From Paenibacillus macquariensis (GTDB lineage Bacteria > Bacillota > Bacilli > Paenibacillales > Paenibacillaceae), in NCBI RefSeq assembly GCF_900156375.1, contig NZ_FTNK01000026.1, positions 1 through 43,609 of the forward strand: a DNA stretch of 43,609 nt, given 5' to 3'. Below are positions 25,014-32,817 of the stretch, one piece after another (positions within the stretch are counted from its first letter, which is position 1; each line of letters opens with the position of its first letter). The position numbers and the translations under genes are program-made. The notes under the pieces were generated by a model. The model was not told the origin of the DNA. It saw nothing but the letters and a program-made list of their open reading frames with translations, and did no database searches.

Positions 25014-25700
25014 TTATGCATTACTTAAAGTCTTGTTTAATTCGTGTAACTTTTTCAGGAAAGCATTCTCCGCTCGAAGTCGCTCATTTTCATACTCCAG
25101 CTTCTTCATCTCAAGCTTCTGGCGGTCAGATTCGGTTAACTCTTCTTCTGCTATTTTCCGTCCCCGACCATCTTGCAAAGCATCAGGACCGTGCTCCTTA
25201 TACTTCTTAACCCATTGGTACACTTGATGATAGGAAATCTGATACTGTTCCGCTGTCTTCCGGTAGTCATGATCGTGGGCAAGACAGTAAAGAACAATGT
25301 CTATTCGTTCCTGATGACTGGTAGACCGCCCCTTGCTCATAGCTTTCGCTTCCCCTTTATAGGCTTTTAAGCTGCTATGACCATTATACTTCTTCACCCA
25401 ATCTGAGAATTGTGTTCGGCTGGCGATCTTGTATTTATCGATGATTTCGTATTGCGAATACTCACCGGAGAGATAATCCTGAACCGCTTGAAGTTTAAGT
25501 TCTGCAGAATAACTCCGAGTGTGGGAATGAATTTCTAACCCCTCAATTCCGTACAACTCATAGCGATGTCGCCATTTCACTAAGGTGGTAACGCTGATGT
25601 TATGTTTTTTTGCTACTTCCACACTGCTGCTCTGTCCTGCTTTTAACTCCTGTATGATGGCTAGTTTCTCAATCGCATTGTATTCGTTAATCTTAGACAA
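25014..25700 (-). CDS. IS150-type transposase OrfA (helix-turn-helix subunit)
   Basis: About 228 residues, DNA-binding, with two or three helix-turn-helix units (KLAIIQELKAGQSSSVEVAK, LKLQAVQDYLSGEYSQYEII, RIDIVLYCLAHDHDYRKTAE) and a C-terminal leucine-zipper-like helix (KLEMKKLEYENERLRAENAF). OrfA normally makes a fusion with OrfB by frameshifting, but OrfB is absent here. TTG 25700 is preferred (GGGGAG 7 bases upstream); ATG 25718 overlaps that ribosome site. The ribosome site is inside the terminal hairpin. Confidence 0.88.
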   Translation of the reverse strand: MSKINEYNAIEKLAIIQELKAGQSSSVEVAKKHNISVTTLVKWRHRYELYGIEGLEIHSHTRSYSAELKLQAVQDYLSGEYSQYEIIDKYKIASRTQFSDWVKKYNGHSSLKAYKGEAKAMSKGRSTSHQERIDIVLYCLAHDHDYRKTAEQYQISYHQVYQWVKKYKEHGPDALQDGRGRKIAEEELTESDRQKLEMKKLEYENERLRAENAFLKKLHELNKTLSNA

Positions 25701-25707
25701 AAGGAAA

Positions 25708-25758
25708 CTCCCCTTCAAGTAGCGGTTTATTTATTAAACCTGTCTACTTGAAGGGGAG
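25708..25758 (-). promoter_or_regulatory. 15-bp hairpin covering the OrfA ribosome site
   Basis: CTCCCCTTCAAGTAG (25708-25722) and CTACTTGAAGGGGAG (25744-25758) can pair over a 21-base loop. The arm next to orfA carries its GAAGGGGAG ribosome site. A transcript entering from outside would fold and hide it, a protection known for several IS elements; a transcript starting in the loop would not. Confidence 0.6.
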
Positions 25759-25788
25759 CATATCAAAATCGGTAGCCTGTTCCGTAAT

Positions 25789-26266
25789 TTATAATAGCGA
25801 GGTTACGAACTTCACCTCCGAAAAGCGGCTATCCGGTCCTTTCATTAAGATTCCGCCTTGATTTTTCAGATACATATCGAAGAAATCCAGCATATAGGCA
25901 TTGATAACGGAGTTCGCTCTTTCGGGCGCAATCTTTTGGGGGTTGTGCGTACAACGTCCGTCCCAATATTCCGCTCCCCTCGCCGGAAGCGCCACCTCGC
26001 GGAACCGGTACGGACCCTCGGGCGTATCCGAGTCCGCCCTGACAATCTCCGAAGCGGTCATCCAGCCGGGGTGCATCGGTAGTGTCTTCGGCCAGCGCGA
26101 GGCAAACATATGGAACTTGCCGTCCTCGCCCTGCACGACGGAACCACACCATATCCAATAACCTTCCATTCGGAAGCCGCCGCCACGCGGAGCCGGCAGC
26201 ATCGTGTTAGTATGCATGTAACGTCACCTCGCCTTTTTCCGCTGCTCCATAATTGCTGCGAACCAT
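25789..26266 (-). pseudogene. chimera: glycoside-hydrolase N-terminus fused to an alpha/beta-hydrolase C-terminus
   Basis: From ATG 26266 (GGATGGGAG upstream) the sequence reads MVRSNYGAAEKGEVTLHAY and stops. One frame over it continues TNTMLPAPRGGGFRMEGYWI, WCGSVVQGEDGKFHMFASRW and ends near GRCTHNPQ, the N-terminus of a five-bladed GH43-like family. Without a stop it then reads IAPERANSVINAYMLDFFDM and YLKNQGGILMKGPDSRFSEV, typical of the C-terminus of an alpha/beta hydrolase. The join lies near 25930. A frameshift plus this fusion make it non-functional. Confidence 0.65.
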
Positions 26267-26322
26267 GGTCTCCCATCCTTTCAAATGAAGTGAATAACCG
26301 GCATGCTTGCTCATCAATCGCC

Positions 26323-28617
26323 CTAAGGCATATTCAGCCCCACATCGCCAGCCGCTAGCGGGCGATTCAGCAGAGGCGCGCCGGAATATTCGTCTGCCCC
26401 CACATCCGTTGTCGCCCGCATTTGGCCGTCCATATCCGCCTGCACGAACGCGTATGTCCCTACAGCGGCGTCAATTGCCGGGCTGCTCGCGGACAGCTTC
26501 TGGATGCCGCTCACCGTAGTGAGCAGCGGATTGATATTTCGGATCTGCCCCGAGCTGCGCGATATGTTGCTAATGGTGCTGCCATACCCGATGTTGACCT
26601 GAAACAGCGTATTCGTTGTCGCCGCCTCGTAATAAAGCGTGCCGGTGCTGTTTCGCACGATATTGTTCGCCACGACGGAATCCTGCGGAGCATACGCTTT
26701 GCCCGATCCAATGACGATGCCGGTTGTGCTGTTTACAATCGTATTGTTGACGATAAGCGCCCGGTAAACTTTCCACTGTTTGCGCAATTGTTCGACCGTC
26801 GGGCTTGGAGGGGAGCCTCCAGTACCACCATCGAAATCGCCGTTTGGCAAGTAGATTGCTTCCCCTGTCAAATTCTCGAAGTAGTTGTTATAAATCTTAT
26901 GGTCATTGCCGAACATCCGGATGCCTTCCTGATCCGACTCCACGCCGTCCCCGAGGAAGAAGTTGCCGTATACGCTGTTGTTATGGCCGTGCCGCAGCGT
27001 CAGGCTGCCCTTGGACGTGAGGAATGTATTGAAGCGCACCGTATTGCTGCTGCTCTTGACCGAAACAATTTCCGGCTCACCATCGCAATTCTGAAATACA
27101 TTGTATTGTAGCGTATTATAGCCGTGGGAGAGCGTTAGACCGGACAAGCCGAGACGGATCGTCTCTTTGCCGTTAGCTACCCATGGGCCGACATCATGGA
27201 AATAGTTGTATTCGATAATATCGTATTGCGAAATTTGCCCTGAGCCGTCCTGTCCTTCGTAAGCGATCAGCGGTTCGGTGTCGCTCTTCAGTCCGAAGTC
27301 GTTCCGGTCGATGCGGTTATGATGGCTGTTCGTGCCTCGCACTTGCAGCCACATCAGGCCGCCGCCCGAGCTTGGCAGCGCAAATGTATTACGGGTCAAC
27401 CGCACATGGCGCGAGCCTTCCAACACCACTGCGCCATTGCTTGTGTTCGTAAACTTTAATCCGTCCAGCACCACATGCGAGGAGTTCTCGACGCGGAAGC
27501 CCGACGCTCCCGAGATGATAGCCTGGCCGCGGTTTTTCGCCTTAATGACGATTGGCGCATTGGCGGTGCCGTTTTTGTTCTGAACAGCAAACGGGCTTGT
27601 ACGCGAATACGTGCCGTTTGCCAGCACAATCGTTTTACCCGCCGTAGCGGTTGCAAGCTCGGCAGCCAACTGCGTGGAAGTGCTAACTTCGACGACCGTC
27701 CCTTCGCTACCGCTGCCGCTTGAATCGCTGCCAAAAATTTCGACCTCTGCAAAGCTGTTCCAAGCGTTCACCGAGTTGCCGTGGCCAATAATACGAACGT
27801 AGCGGACAGGGGCAACATCGGCAAAATCAAACGTCTGCAAGCTGATGCTCAGACTGCTGACCGCTCCCGAAAGCGCTGTGCTGAAGTTGTAGCCATCATA
27901 GGAAGTCTGGATATCAAAAGCGAAAGTTCGCTCCGCCCCGTTTGTGAAGGCGATCTTCACGTAATCCACCTGCTTGCTCGATCCAAGGCCGTATTGGACC
28001 CACTCCCCGTCGCCACTCGCCGCCCAGCGCGTGCCGAGATCGCCGTCGATTGTATTTGCGACGATGTTGCCGTCATCTCCACTAGCCATAAGCTGCGGTA
28101 CGGTAACCGCCAGCTTGCTTGAACCCGGCGAAGGGCCGCTCGCGGTGCCGTAAAGTTCAACTTCAGAATAGCTGTTCCACAGGTTGGAGGAATTGCCGTG
28201 CCCAACGATCCTCACATAGCGGGTAGAATCGACATCCGGAAAATCGAACGTTTGCAGACCTTCCACAAGGCTGCTCACAACTCCGCTGCTGACGGCCGAA
28301 AAGGTGGAACCGTCCGTAGACGTCAAAATATCAAAAGTAGAAGTGCGGCTTGACCCATTCAGAAATGCAATTTTGATGAAAGACACTTTGCGATTTACGC
28401 CCAAATCGTACTGGATCCATTGCACGTCGCCATTCGCCGACCAACGTGTTAAGAAATCGCCGTCCACCGTGTTGGCTGGAACGTTGCCGTCATCTCCGCT
28501 CGCCGTCACGCCGGAGCTGCCAATTGTGAACTTCGCATCGGCCGCCCTCGCCGCTCCTGGCATTAACGCAACTAGCATACAGAGCAAAATAATGCATGTC
28601 ATACTTTTGGTTCCCAT
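26323..28617 (-). CDS. secreted PL6-family polyuronate lyase (alginate lyase/chondroitinase B type) with two discoidin domains
   Basis: A 764-residue exported enzyme. Residues 1-26 are a signal peptide (cleavage after ARA). Two F5/8-type-C carbohydrate-binding domains follow (about 27-150 and 155-300), both with VQW/VQYDLG-like and YVRIVGHGNS segments. From about 310 comes a parallel beta-helix of the chondroitinase-B/PL6 type (LAAELATATAGKTIVLANGT, then repeated N-x-F/I turns). Conserved Lys and Arg in SVKSSSNTVRFNTF and LTLRHGHNNSVYGNFF match the catalytic base and acid of the family. It cleaves uronic-acid polymers outside the cell; alginate or dermatan is likely but not shown. GC is higher than in the surroundings. 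Confidence 0.9.
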   Translation of the reverse strand: MGTKSMTCIILLCMLVALMPGAARAADAKFTIGSSGVTASGDDGNVPANTVDGDFLTRWSANGDVQWIQYDLGVNRKVSFIKIAFLNGSSRTSTFDILTSTDGSTFSAVSSGVVSSLVEGLQTFDFPDVDSTRYVRIVGHGNSSNLWNSYSEVELYGTASGPSPGSSKLAVTVPQLMASGDDGNIVANTIDGDLGTRWAASGDGEWVQYGLGSSKQVDYVKIAFTNGAERTFAFDIQTSYDGYNFSTALSGAVSSLSISLQTFDFADVAPVRYVRIIGHGNSVNAWNSFAEVEIFGSDSSGSGSEGTVVEVSTSTQLAAELATATAGKTIVLANGTYSRTSPFAVQNKNGTANAPIVIKAKNRGQAIISGASGFRVENSSHVVLDGLKFTNTSNGAVVLEGSRHVRLTRNTFALPSSGGGLMWLQVRGTNSHHNRIDRNDFGLKSDTEPLIAYEGQDGSGQISQYDIIEYNYFHDVGPWVANGKETIRLGLSGLTLSHGYNTLQYNVFQNCDGEPEIVSVKSSSNTVRFNTFLTSKGSLTLRHGHNNSVYGNFFLGDGVESDQEGIRMFGNDHKIYNNYFENLTGEAIYLPNGDFDGGTGGSPPSPTVEQLRKQWKVYRALIVNNTIVNSTTGIVIGSGKAYAPQDSVVANNIVRNSTGTLYYEAATTNTLFQVNIGYGSTISNISRSSGQIRNINPLLTTVSGIQKLSASSPAIDAAVGTYAFVQADMDGQMRATTDVGADEYSGAPLLNRPLAAGDVGLNMP

Positions 28618-28698
28618 AATTCTTCATCCTTTCCGTTATGAATTGATGGTTATTGAATCATTCCCTTCGTTCCGTCCGCACCTCCTCTCAAGAATACG

Positions 28699-28732
28699 GA
28701 AGCCGGGAGGTGCTTCCTGTCCTCCCGGCTTC
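28699..28732 (-). terminator. strong hairpin terminator
   Basis: A perfect 12-bp stem GAAGCCGGGAGG / CCTCCCGGCTTC with a 10-base loop, 23 bases beyond the GH88 stop. The T tract on the minus side (CGTATTCTT) is weak, but the stem is very stable. Confidence 0.7.
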
Positions 28733-28755
28733 GTTAATACGGCCCATGATCCCGC

Positions 28756-29290
28756 TCAAAAAATATGCTGGCTCCAGCCTTTGCTCTTCGCCAAAGCTTC
28801 AATATAATAGTAATCGCCGTAAATCAGCGATACGTTGATGTTGCTATTGACTGGCTTATGCCCGGTTGCACCGAGCAGAATGCCTTCATACTTCGGCTGA
28901 TCGAACGTACTGTAGTTGTTCGACAACGAGCGCAGAATGCGCGTGGTCGCGCGCTGATATAAAGCGGCTTCCTCAGGAGGCACCTGCGACGCGATATCGA
29001 TCAGTCCCGATGCCGCGCAGCTTGCCGCCGAGGTGTCGCGCGGCTCGTCCGTCAAGTCGGCCGCCGCACGAAAATCCCAATGCGGTACATCGTCTTCCGC
29101 CAATGCGCTGATGAAATAATGCGCCACCCGCTTCGCTGCATTCAAGTAACGCGCTTCACCCGTATAGCGGTAAGCGCAGCTCATCCCGTAGAGCGCCCAA
29201 GCTTGGCCACGCGACCAGGACGATTGCGGCGCGAAGCCCTGTCCGCCGTCATAACGCTCCACTTCGCCCGTCTCCGGATCGAAGATGTGT
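28756..29290 (-). pseudogene. GH88 unsaturated glucuronyl hydrolase, C-terminal half
   Basis: The minus strand reads FDPETGEVERYDGGQG, then QSSWSRGQAWALYGMSCAYR, VPHWDFRAAADLTDEPRDTS and LIYGDYYYIEALAKSKGW. This is the C-terminal half of a GH88 unsaturated glucuronyl hydrolase, which cleaves the unsaturated sugars released by polysaccharide lyases; the SWSRGQAW segment is diagnostic. About 200 N-terminal residues are missing. Upstream of position 29290 the sequence changes to a PL6 fragment in another frame, so there is no proper start. Confidence 0.8.
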
Positions 29291-29757
29291 TGTACCGAAT
29301 TGTATTATAGCAGCTCTTTACCGAAATTATCTCGGGCTCTCCATCGCAGTTTTCAAACAAGTTGTGGAATCGTAATATAACCGTTCGAGAGAGAGATTCC
29401 GGACAAGCCTAGTCGGATCGCTTCAAGCCCGTTGACGACTCGTGGGCCTATATGATGAAAATAATTATATTCAAAAACATCATGCTGCGAAATTTGTTCC
29501 CCGTCGCCATCAAAAATGACGAGCGGTCCAAGGTCGGCTTTTGGCCCGAACTCGTTGCGTTCGATCCGATTCCAGCCGCTGCCGCTTCCCACCACAGACA
29601 GCAGGCTATACACCGTCCCAACCTGTCGCGGCTCAAATCTATTCCGCGCAATCCTCACATGCCGCGAACCGTCCAGAATGATAGATTCGCGCTGCTCGAC
29701 CTGGAAAAGCAGCCCCCATACCTCTACATTCCTGAAATTAATTAGGAATTTCGCATT
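29291..29757 (-). pseudogene. second PL6-family lyase, internal fragment
   Basis: The minus strand reads NVEVWGLLFQVEQRESIILD, GSRHVRIARNRFEP, RIERNEFGPKADLGP and HDVFEYNYFHHIGPRVVNGL, closely following the intact PL6 gene (DIIEYNYFHDVGPWVANGKE). Near 29375 a frameshift occurs and the match resumes as NLFENCDGEPEIISVKSCYN and TIRYNT, up to the junction with the GH88 fragment. The 5' side ends near 29757 against a possible IS end. Both termini are lost. Confidence 0.75.
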
Positions 29758-29789
29758 GCCCCCCGTAGTAATAAGTGACTTCTGTTGAT

Positions 29790-29965
29790 GTCGTATAACG
29801 TTTGGCATTCCTGACGTTCAAGCAGCTTAAGGACCGTAGGTCCGGGTCGTCAGACTTACCTGGTTGAATGTATCGCCTGAATATACTCCTTGAAAATCCT
29901 TCTAGCGATCAAGGGCGAATGCCCGCAGTAGGAATGTGGTGTTAGGTGAAGTTATTTCTCTTCCT
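29790..29965 (-). mobile_element. possible IS200/IS605-type right-end scar
   Basis: On the minus strand the stretch holds CGACCCGGACCTACGGTCCT, with the hairpin GGACC-TAC-GGTCC (29831-29843), then TAAGCTGCTTGAACGTCAGG. This layout resembles the guide-RNA/right-end region after tnpB in IS605-type elements, as far as I can recall. No tnpB reading frame is kept. The scar forms the boundary between the PL6 fragment and the phosphotransferase gene. Confidence 0.35.
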
Positions 29966-29972
29966 CGATATA

Positions 29973-30839
29973 CTAAAAAAGAATTGGTCTAGTCATCCAA
30001 TCATTAATCTCAATTGGACCTTTTACTTGCATTAATCCATAGAAGAATCTATAGGTATTCCTTATCAGTGATAGATTTGGAAAGGGAATTACTGATTGAT
30101 ATCCTAACTTAAATGAAGTCGCAGTTTCTTGATTAAAATTATACTCTAGTGTTATTAAATCAAACTCTTTTGGTCCTATCACATAGGCCTCTGTATCAAC
30201 AATTGAAGTTACTCTTGTTCCATCGGATAATATCTGCCTTGAATCCATATCAACCATAATAAAAGCAGCAAAATCTGGAGATGGTAATGATGTTACCTCA
30301 TCCTTATAGGTCTCCCAAAAATCAGCTATGACTTTATTGTCAGAATAGAATCGGGAAATTATCTTTTCAATAATTCCAAATAACCTCAAATGAAATTCAT
30401 CCAAACTGTATCTGAGAGTTCCTTTTATGTTTCCGCACTTTGTAAATTTATTGCTATGTATTTCAGCTAGATCTCTGCCAAATTGATATGCAAAAGAACT
30501 TGGTACATTCTTTAGATCAACTTTCTCACCAACCATCATGGTGACTACCACAAACTCTCTTCCATCTATTACTCCTTTACGAATACATTTTGGAATTGGA
30601 ATTGGACTAACAAGTGAAAGTTCTTTATTAATAATTTCAAGATCAAATGTTTTGTTAAGTTCTACACCAAATAATTTGTTGCATCCAAATATAAAGGGAG
30701 CATCTGAGTCCTCACTAACACCGGAAGACCTAACAACAACATCTTCTTGAGAAGTTCTCACATGCCATACATCGCTTGCATGCCCACCAAGCTTAGTTAC
30801 TGTTTGAATTTGTTCATTGAATAATGATTGGAGATTCAT
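29973..30839 (-). CDS. phosphotransferase (aminoglycoside phosphotransferase-like fold), divergent active site
   Basis: A 288-residue soluble protein with the kinase-like fold of APH/choline kinases: glycine-containing N-terminus (TKLGGHASDVWHV), hinge (VVVTMMVGEKVDLKN), AYQFGRDLAEIHSNKF helix and the acidic motif SIVDTEAYVIGPKEFDL. The catalytic loop reads FIMVDMDSRQIL where APHs have HGDxHxxNIL, so one Asp is kept and the Asn is Gln. The enzyme may act on an unusual substrate or be inactive. AAAGGAC lies 6 bases before the ATG. Confidence 0.75.
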   Translation of the reverse strand: MNLQSLFNEQIQTVTKLGGHASDVWHVRTSQEDVVVRSSGVSEDSDAPFIFGCNKLFGVELNKTFDLEIINKELSLVSPIPIPKCIRKGVIDGREFVVVTMMVGEKVDLKNVPSSFAYQFGRDLAEIHSNKFTKCGNIKGTLRYSLDEFHLRLFGIIEKIISRFYSDNKVIADFWETYKDEVTSLPSPDFAAFIMVDMDSRQILSDGTRVTSIVDTEAYVIGPKEFDLITLEYNFNQETATSFKLGYQSVIPFPNLSLIRNTYRFFYGLMQVKGPIEINDWMTRPILF

Positions 30840-31188
30840 AATTTTGTCCTTTCTGCTTTTAGAAATAATTTCACCTAACGTAATATCTGCGACACCCTTC
30901 GCAGATCCCTCTTACCATATCTATATTCACGACCGACTTTATTACATTATGGAAAACTATTCCTTGCCAATCTTTAACTTACCACATAATCCATACTATG
31001 GATATTTCCATTAGAGAAAACTGCCCGTTAGCTTAATAAAAGACTCTTTTCGTAAAGAATGTTGCTTTTTAAACAGACAAAGAATTATTTACTTTTTATG
31101 ATATTATATAAACCAAGAGCCTACTCAATTAGCAGGCAGTTTAACTGAGTAGATGTTCATTCAATTTTGTAAAAGGGAGAATTAAATA
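30840..31188. other. intergenic region with hairpins and one CCCGTTAG site
   Basis: It holds a 7-bp hairpin ATCTGCG / CGCAGAT (30885-30906) upstream of the phosphotransferase, a left-type CCCGTTAG site (31011-31038) and a second hairpin, CTACTCAATT / AACTGAGTAG (31121-31152). The last lies 36 bases before the start of the GNAT gene and might control it. No gene is supported. Confidence 0.5.
31011..31038 (+). repeat. CCCGTTAG site (left type, solitary)
   Basis: AGAAAACTGCCCGTTAGCTT followed by AATAAAAG; no GAGCAGG hairpin follows, the spacer being ACTCTTTTCGTAAAGAATG. Confidence 0.75.
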
Positions 31189-32109
31189 TTGATAACTATT
31201 CAAAAAGCAGTCATAACGGATGCCGATAAGCTAACAGAAATAATGAAAAATACATTTGATGAAGAAGCAAGAAGATGGATTTTAAATCAAGAAATTTCAG
31301 ATTACAATATCCAACCTCCTGGTTATTCTTCAGTTGAAATGACAAAATATATGATTGAAGAATTAGTTTATTACAAAATAATATATAACAAAGATATTGT
31401 TGGCGGCATTATAGTGACCATAACGGGCAAGTCCTTTGGAAGAATAGACCGTATTTTCGTTGACCCAGATTATCAAGGGAGAAAAATCGGTTCAAGAGTA
31501 ATAGAATTAATCGAGAAGGAATTTCCGACCGTAAGAACTTGGGATCTTGAGACATCTAGTAGACAAGTTAATAACCACCATTTTTACGAGAAGATGGGTT
31601 ACAGAACCAACTTTAAAACAGAAGACGAATATTGCTACACTAAGAGAAAAGAAAGTTCATCAGATATAGAGAACCTAATCGAAAATAAAGATATTTCGAA
31701 TACTCAATATGAAAATTGCAATATGGAAAAAACCGAGTGTTATCAAGTGAATTTAGAAGGAAGTTCTTTTAGTAACAGTAACCTAATGAATACTCATATA
31801 AGTAACTGTAACCTTAGTCACTCCAAGTTCCAAAACATTAATTTCAAACATTCGTTTTATGCAGATTTAAACCTATCTTATAGCAAAATAAGGTTGGTTA
31901 CTCTAGGAGGGGTTCACTTTATAGATACAAACCTTGGAGATGACAAAGAACCACTCTCTTTTGAAAGATGTGACCTTCAAGGGACTAAGATTAGTAACAG
32001 TAACCTAAGAAACCTACAAATTACTGATAGTGACATAACAGGAATGACAATAGATAATATTCCAGTAGAAAAACTACTTGAAGTATATTATCAAGAGTTA
32101 AAAAAGTAA
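31189..32109 (+). CDS. GNAT N-acetyltransferase fused to a pentapeptide-repeat domain
   Basis: A 306-residue soluble protein. Residues 1-155 are a GNAT domain with the acetyl-CoA motif FVDPDYQGRKIGSRVIEL and the late motif VNNHHFYEKMGYRTNF. Residues about 165-290 are pentapeptide repeats of the A(D/N)LXX type (NLEGSSFSNSNLMNTHIS, NLSHSKFQNINFKHSFY), a right-handed quadrilateral beta-helix as in Qnr/MfpA proteins that mimic DNA. The acetylated target is unknown; the repeat part may bind it. The start is TTG 31189 with AGGGAGA 8 bases upstream. A terminator follows. Confidence 0.88.
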   Translation: MITIQKAVITDADKLTEIMKNTFDEEARRWILNQEISDYNIQPPGYSSVEMTKYMIEELVYYKIIYNKDIVGGIIVTITGKSFGRIDRIFVDPDYQGRKIGSRVIELIEKEFPTVRTWDLETSSRQVNNHHFYEKMGYRTNFKTEDEYCYTKRKESSSDIENLIENKDISNTQYENCNMEKTECYQVNLEGSSFSNSNLMNTHISNCNLSHSKFQNINFKHSFYADLNLSYSKIRLVTLGGVHFIDTNLGDDKEPLSFERCDLQGTKISNSNLRNLQITDSDITGMTIDNIPVEKLLEVYYQELKK

Positions 32110-32125
32110 ATATTACTTTTCAGAG

Positions 32126-32156
32126 TGCAGCCACCCTCATTTGAATGGCTGTTTTT
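32126..32156 (+). terminator. Rho-independent terminator
   Basis: CAGCCA (32128-32133) pairs with TGGCTG (32146-32151), followed by TTTTTC, 18 bases after the GNAT gene. Confidence 0.8.
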
Positions 32157-32201
32157 CTATACCTCACGCAAAAAATTCACCGAAATACAATTTGATTTTT
32201 G

Positions 32202-32650
32202 TCAGGCACTGAGTAACATTTGATTTATTTGTTCTTTATCCGCCATCTTCTTACTTTGCTGAAGGAAACTGAACCAATAGAGGTAATTATCCAAGTATTT
32301 GCTCGCTACTCCTTGGAACCTATCCATCCAACCTTTTAATCGTTTATGGTAGTTGTTGACGTTTTTACAGATGATAAATGCCTTTTTTAATGTATCCTTC
32401 TTTACTCAAGTTAATGTTCGTGCTTCTATTCCTTAATGAGAGCAAACTTCTTGTAGTTCGTGGCAGTATCCGTGCATAGAAAAGAAGACGGGTCGATATT
32501 GCTACCGATAACCGCGTCAACTTCTTCTGCTCGTACTCGACCTGTTCCAGCTTTAGAGCGATGACTTGACCATTGCGGTCTTGAGCGACCACAACATTTA
32601 AGATTGCTAATCCCTCTCTTTTTATCTCTCCCTCCTCGTTTAAAAGAGCC
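32202..32650 (-). pseudogene. IS1595-family (ISXO2-like) transposase remnant
   Basis: Several frames of the minus strand carry parts of an ISXO2-like transposase: GSNIDPSSFLCTDTATNYKK, then KNVNNYHKRLKGWMDRFQGV and ASKYLDNYLYWFSFLQQSKK, ending at TGA 32202-32204. The NVNNYHKRLKGWM...GVASKYLDNYLYW string is diagnostic for the C-terminal part of the DDE domain. At least three frameshifts occur and the N-terminal half is missing; a CCCGTTAG element starts exactly where the remnant breaks off. Confidence 0.8.
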
Positions 32651-32727
32651 TAATAAAAAGAGCAGGATACCGAAGCTCCTGCTCATCAATGTGTATTATT
32701 CAACTATCGTGTCCCGTTAGTTCAATC
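32650..32727 (+). repeat. CCCGTTAG element (hairpin plus right site)
   Basis: TAATAAAAAGAGCAGGATAC, CTCCTGCTC and the right site ATTCAACTATCGTGTCCCGT-TAGTTCAAT. The left site is gone and IS1595 sequence abuts it. It ends 90 bases beyond the stop of the next minus-strand gene. Confidence 0.88.
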
Positions 32728-32817
32728 TTTTGTTCCAGAGAGGGCTAATTGATATCCAGTACATCATCTATTAAGTTCAACATTCCCCAGAGTTAGTGAG
32801 GAACGCCTAAACACAAC

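Larger units (their letters stand above)
24973..25760 (-). mobile_element. truncated IS3-family (IS150-type) element
   Basis: The element keeps its right terminal region with a 15-bp inverted repeat (25708-25758) and a complete orfA. The orfB with the DDE integrase domain is missing: beyond the orfA stop only MHNKYDRPEVIRTTDRLIF remains in frame before unrelated sequence. It cannot move by itself. Confidence 0.75.

Noticed and set aside
26422..27111. Long plus-strand ORF over the PL6 gene (and similar ones at 27781-28122 and 36850-37563)
   Set aside because: These are GC-rich antisense shadows of the minus-strand genes without ribosome sites or domain content.
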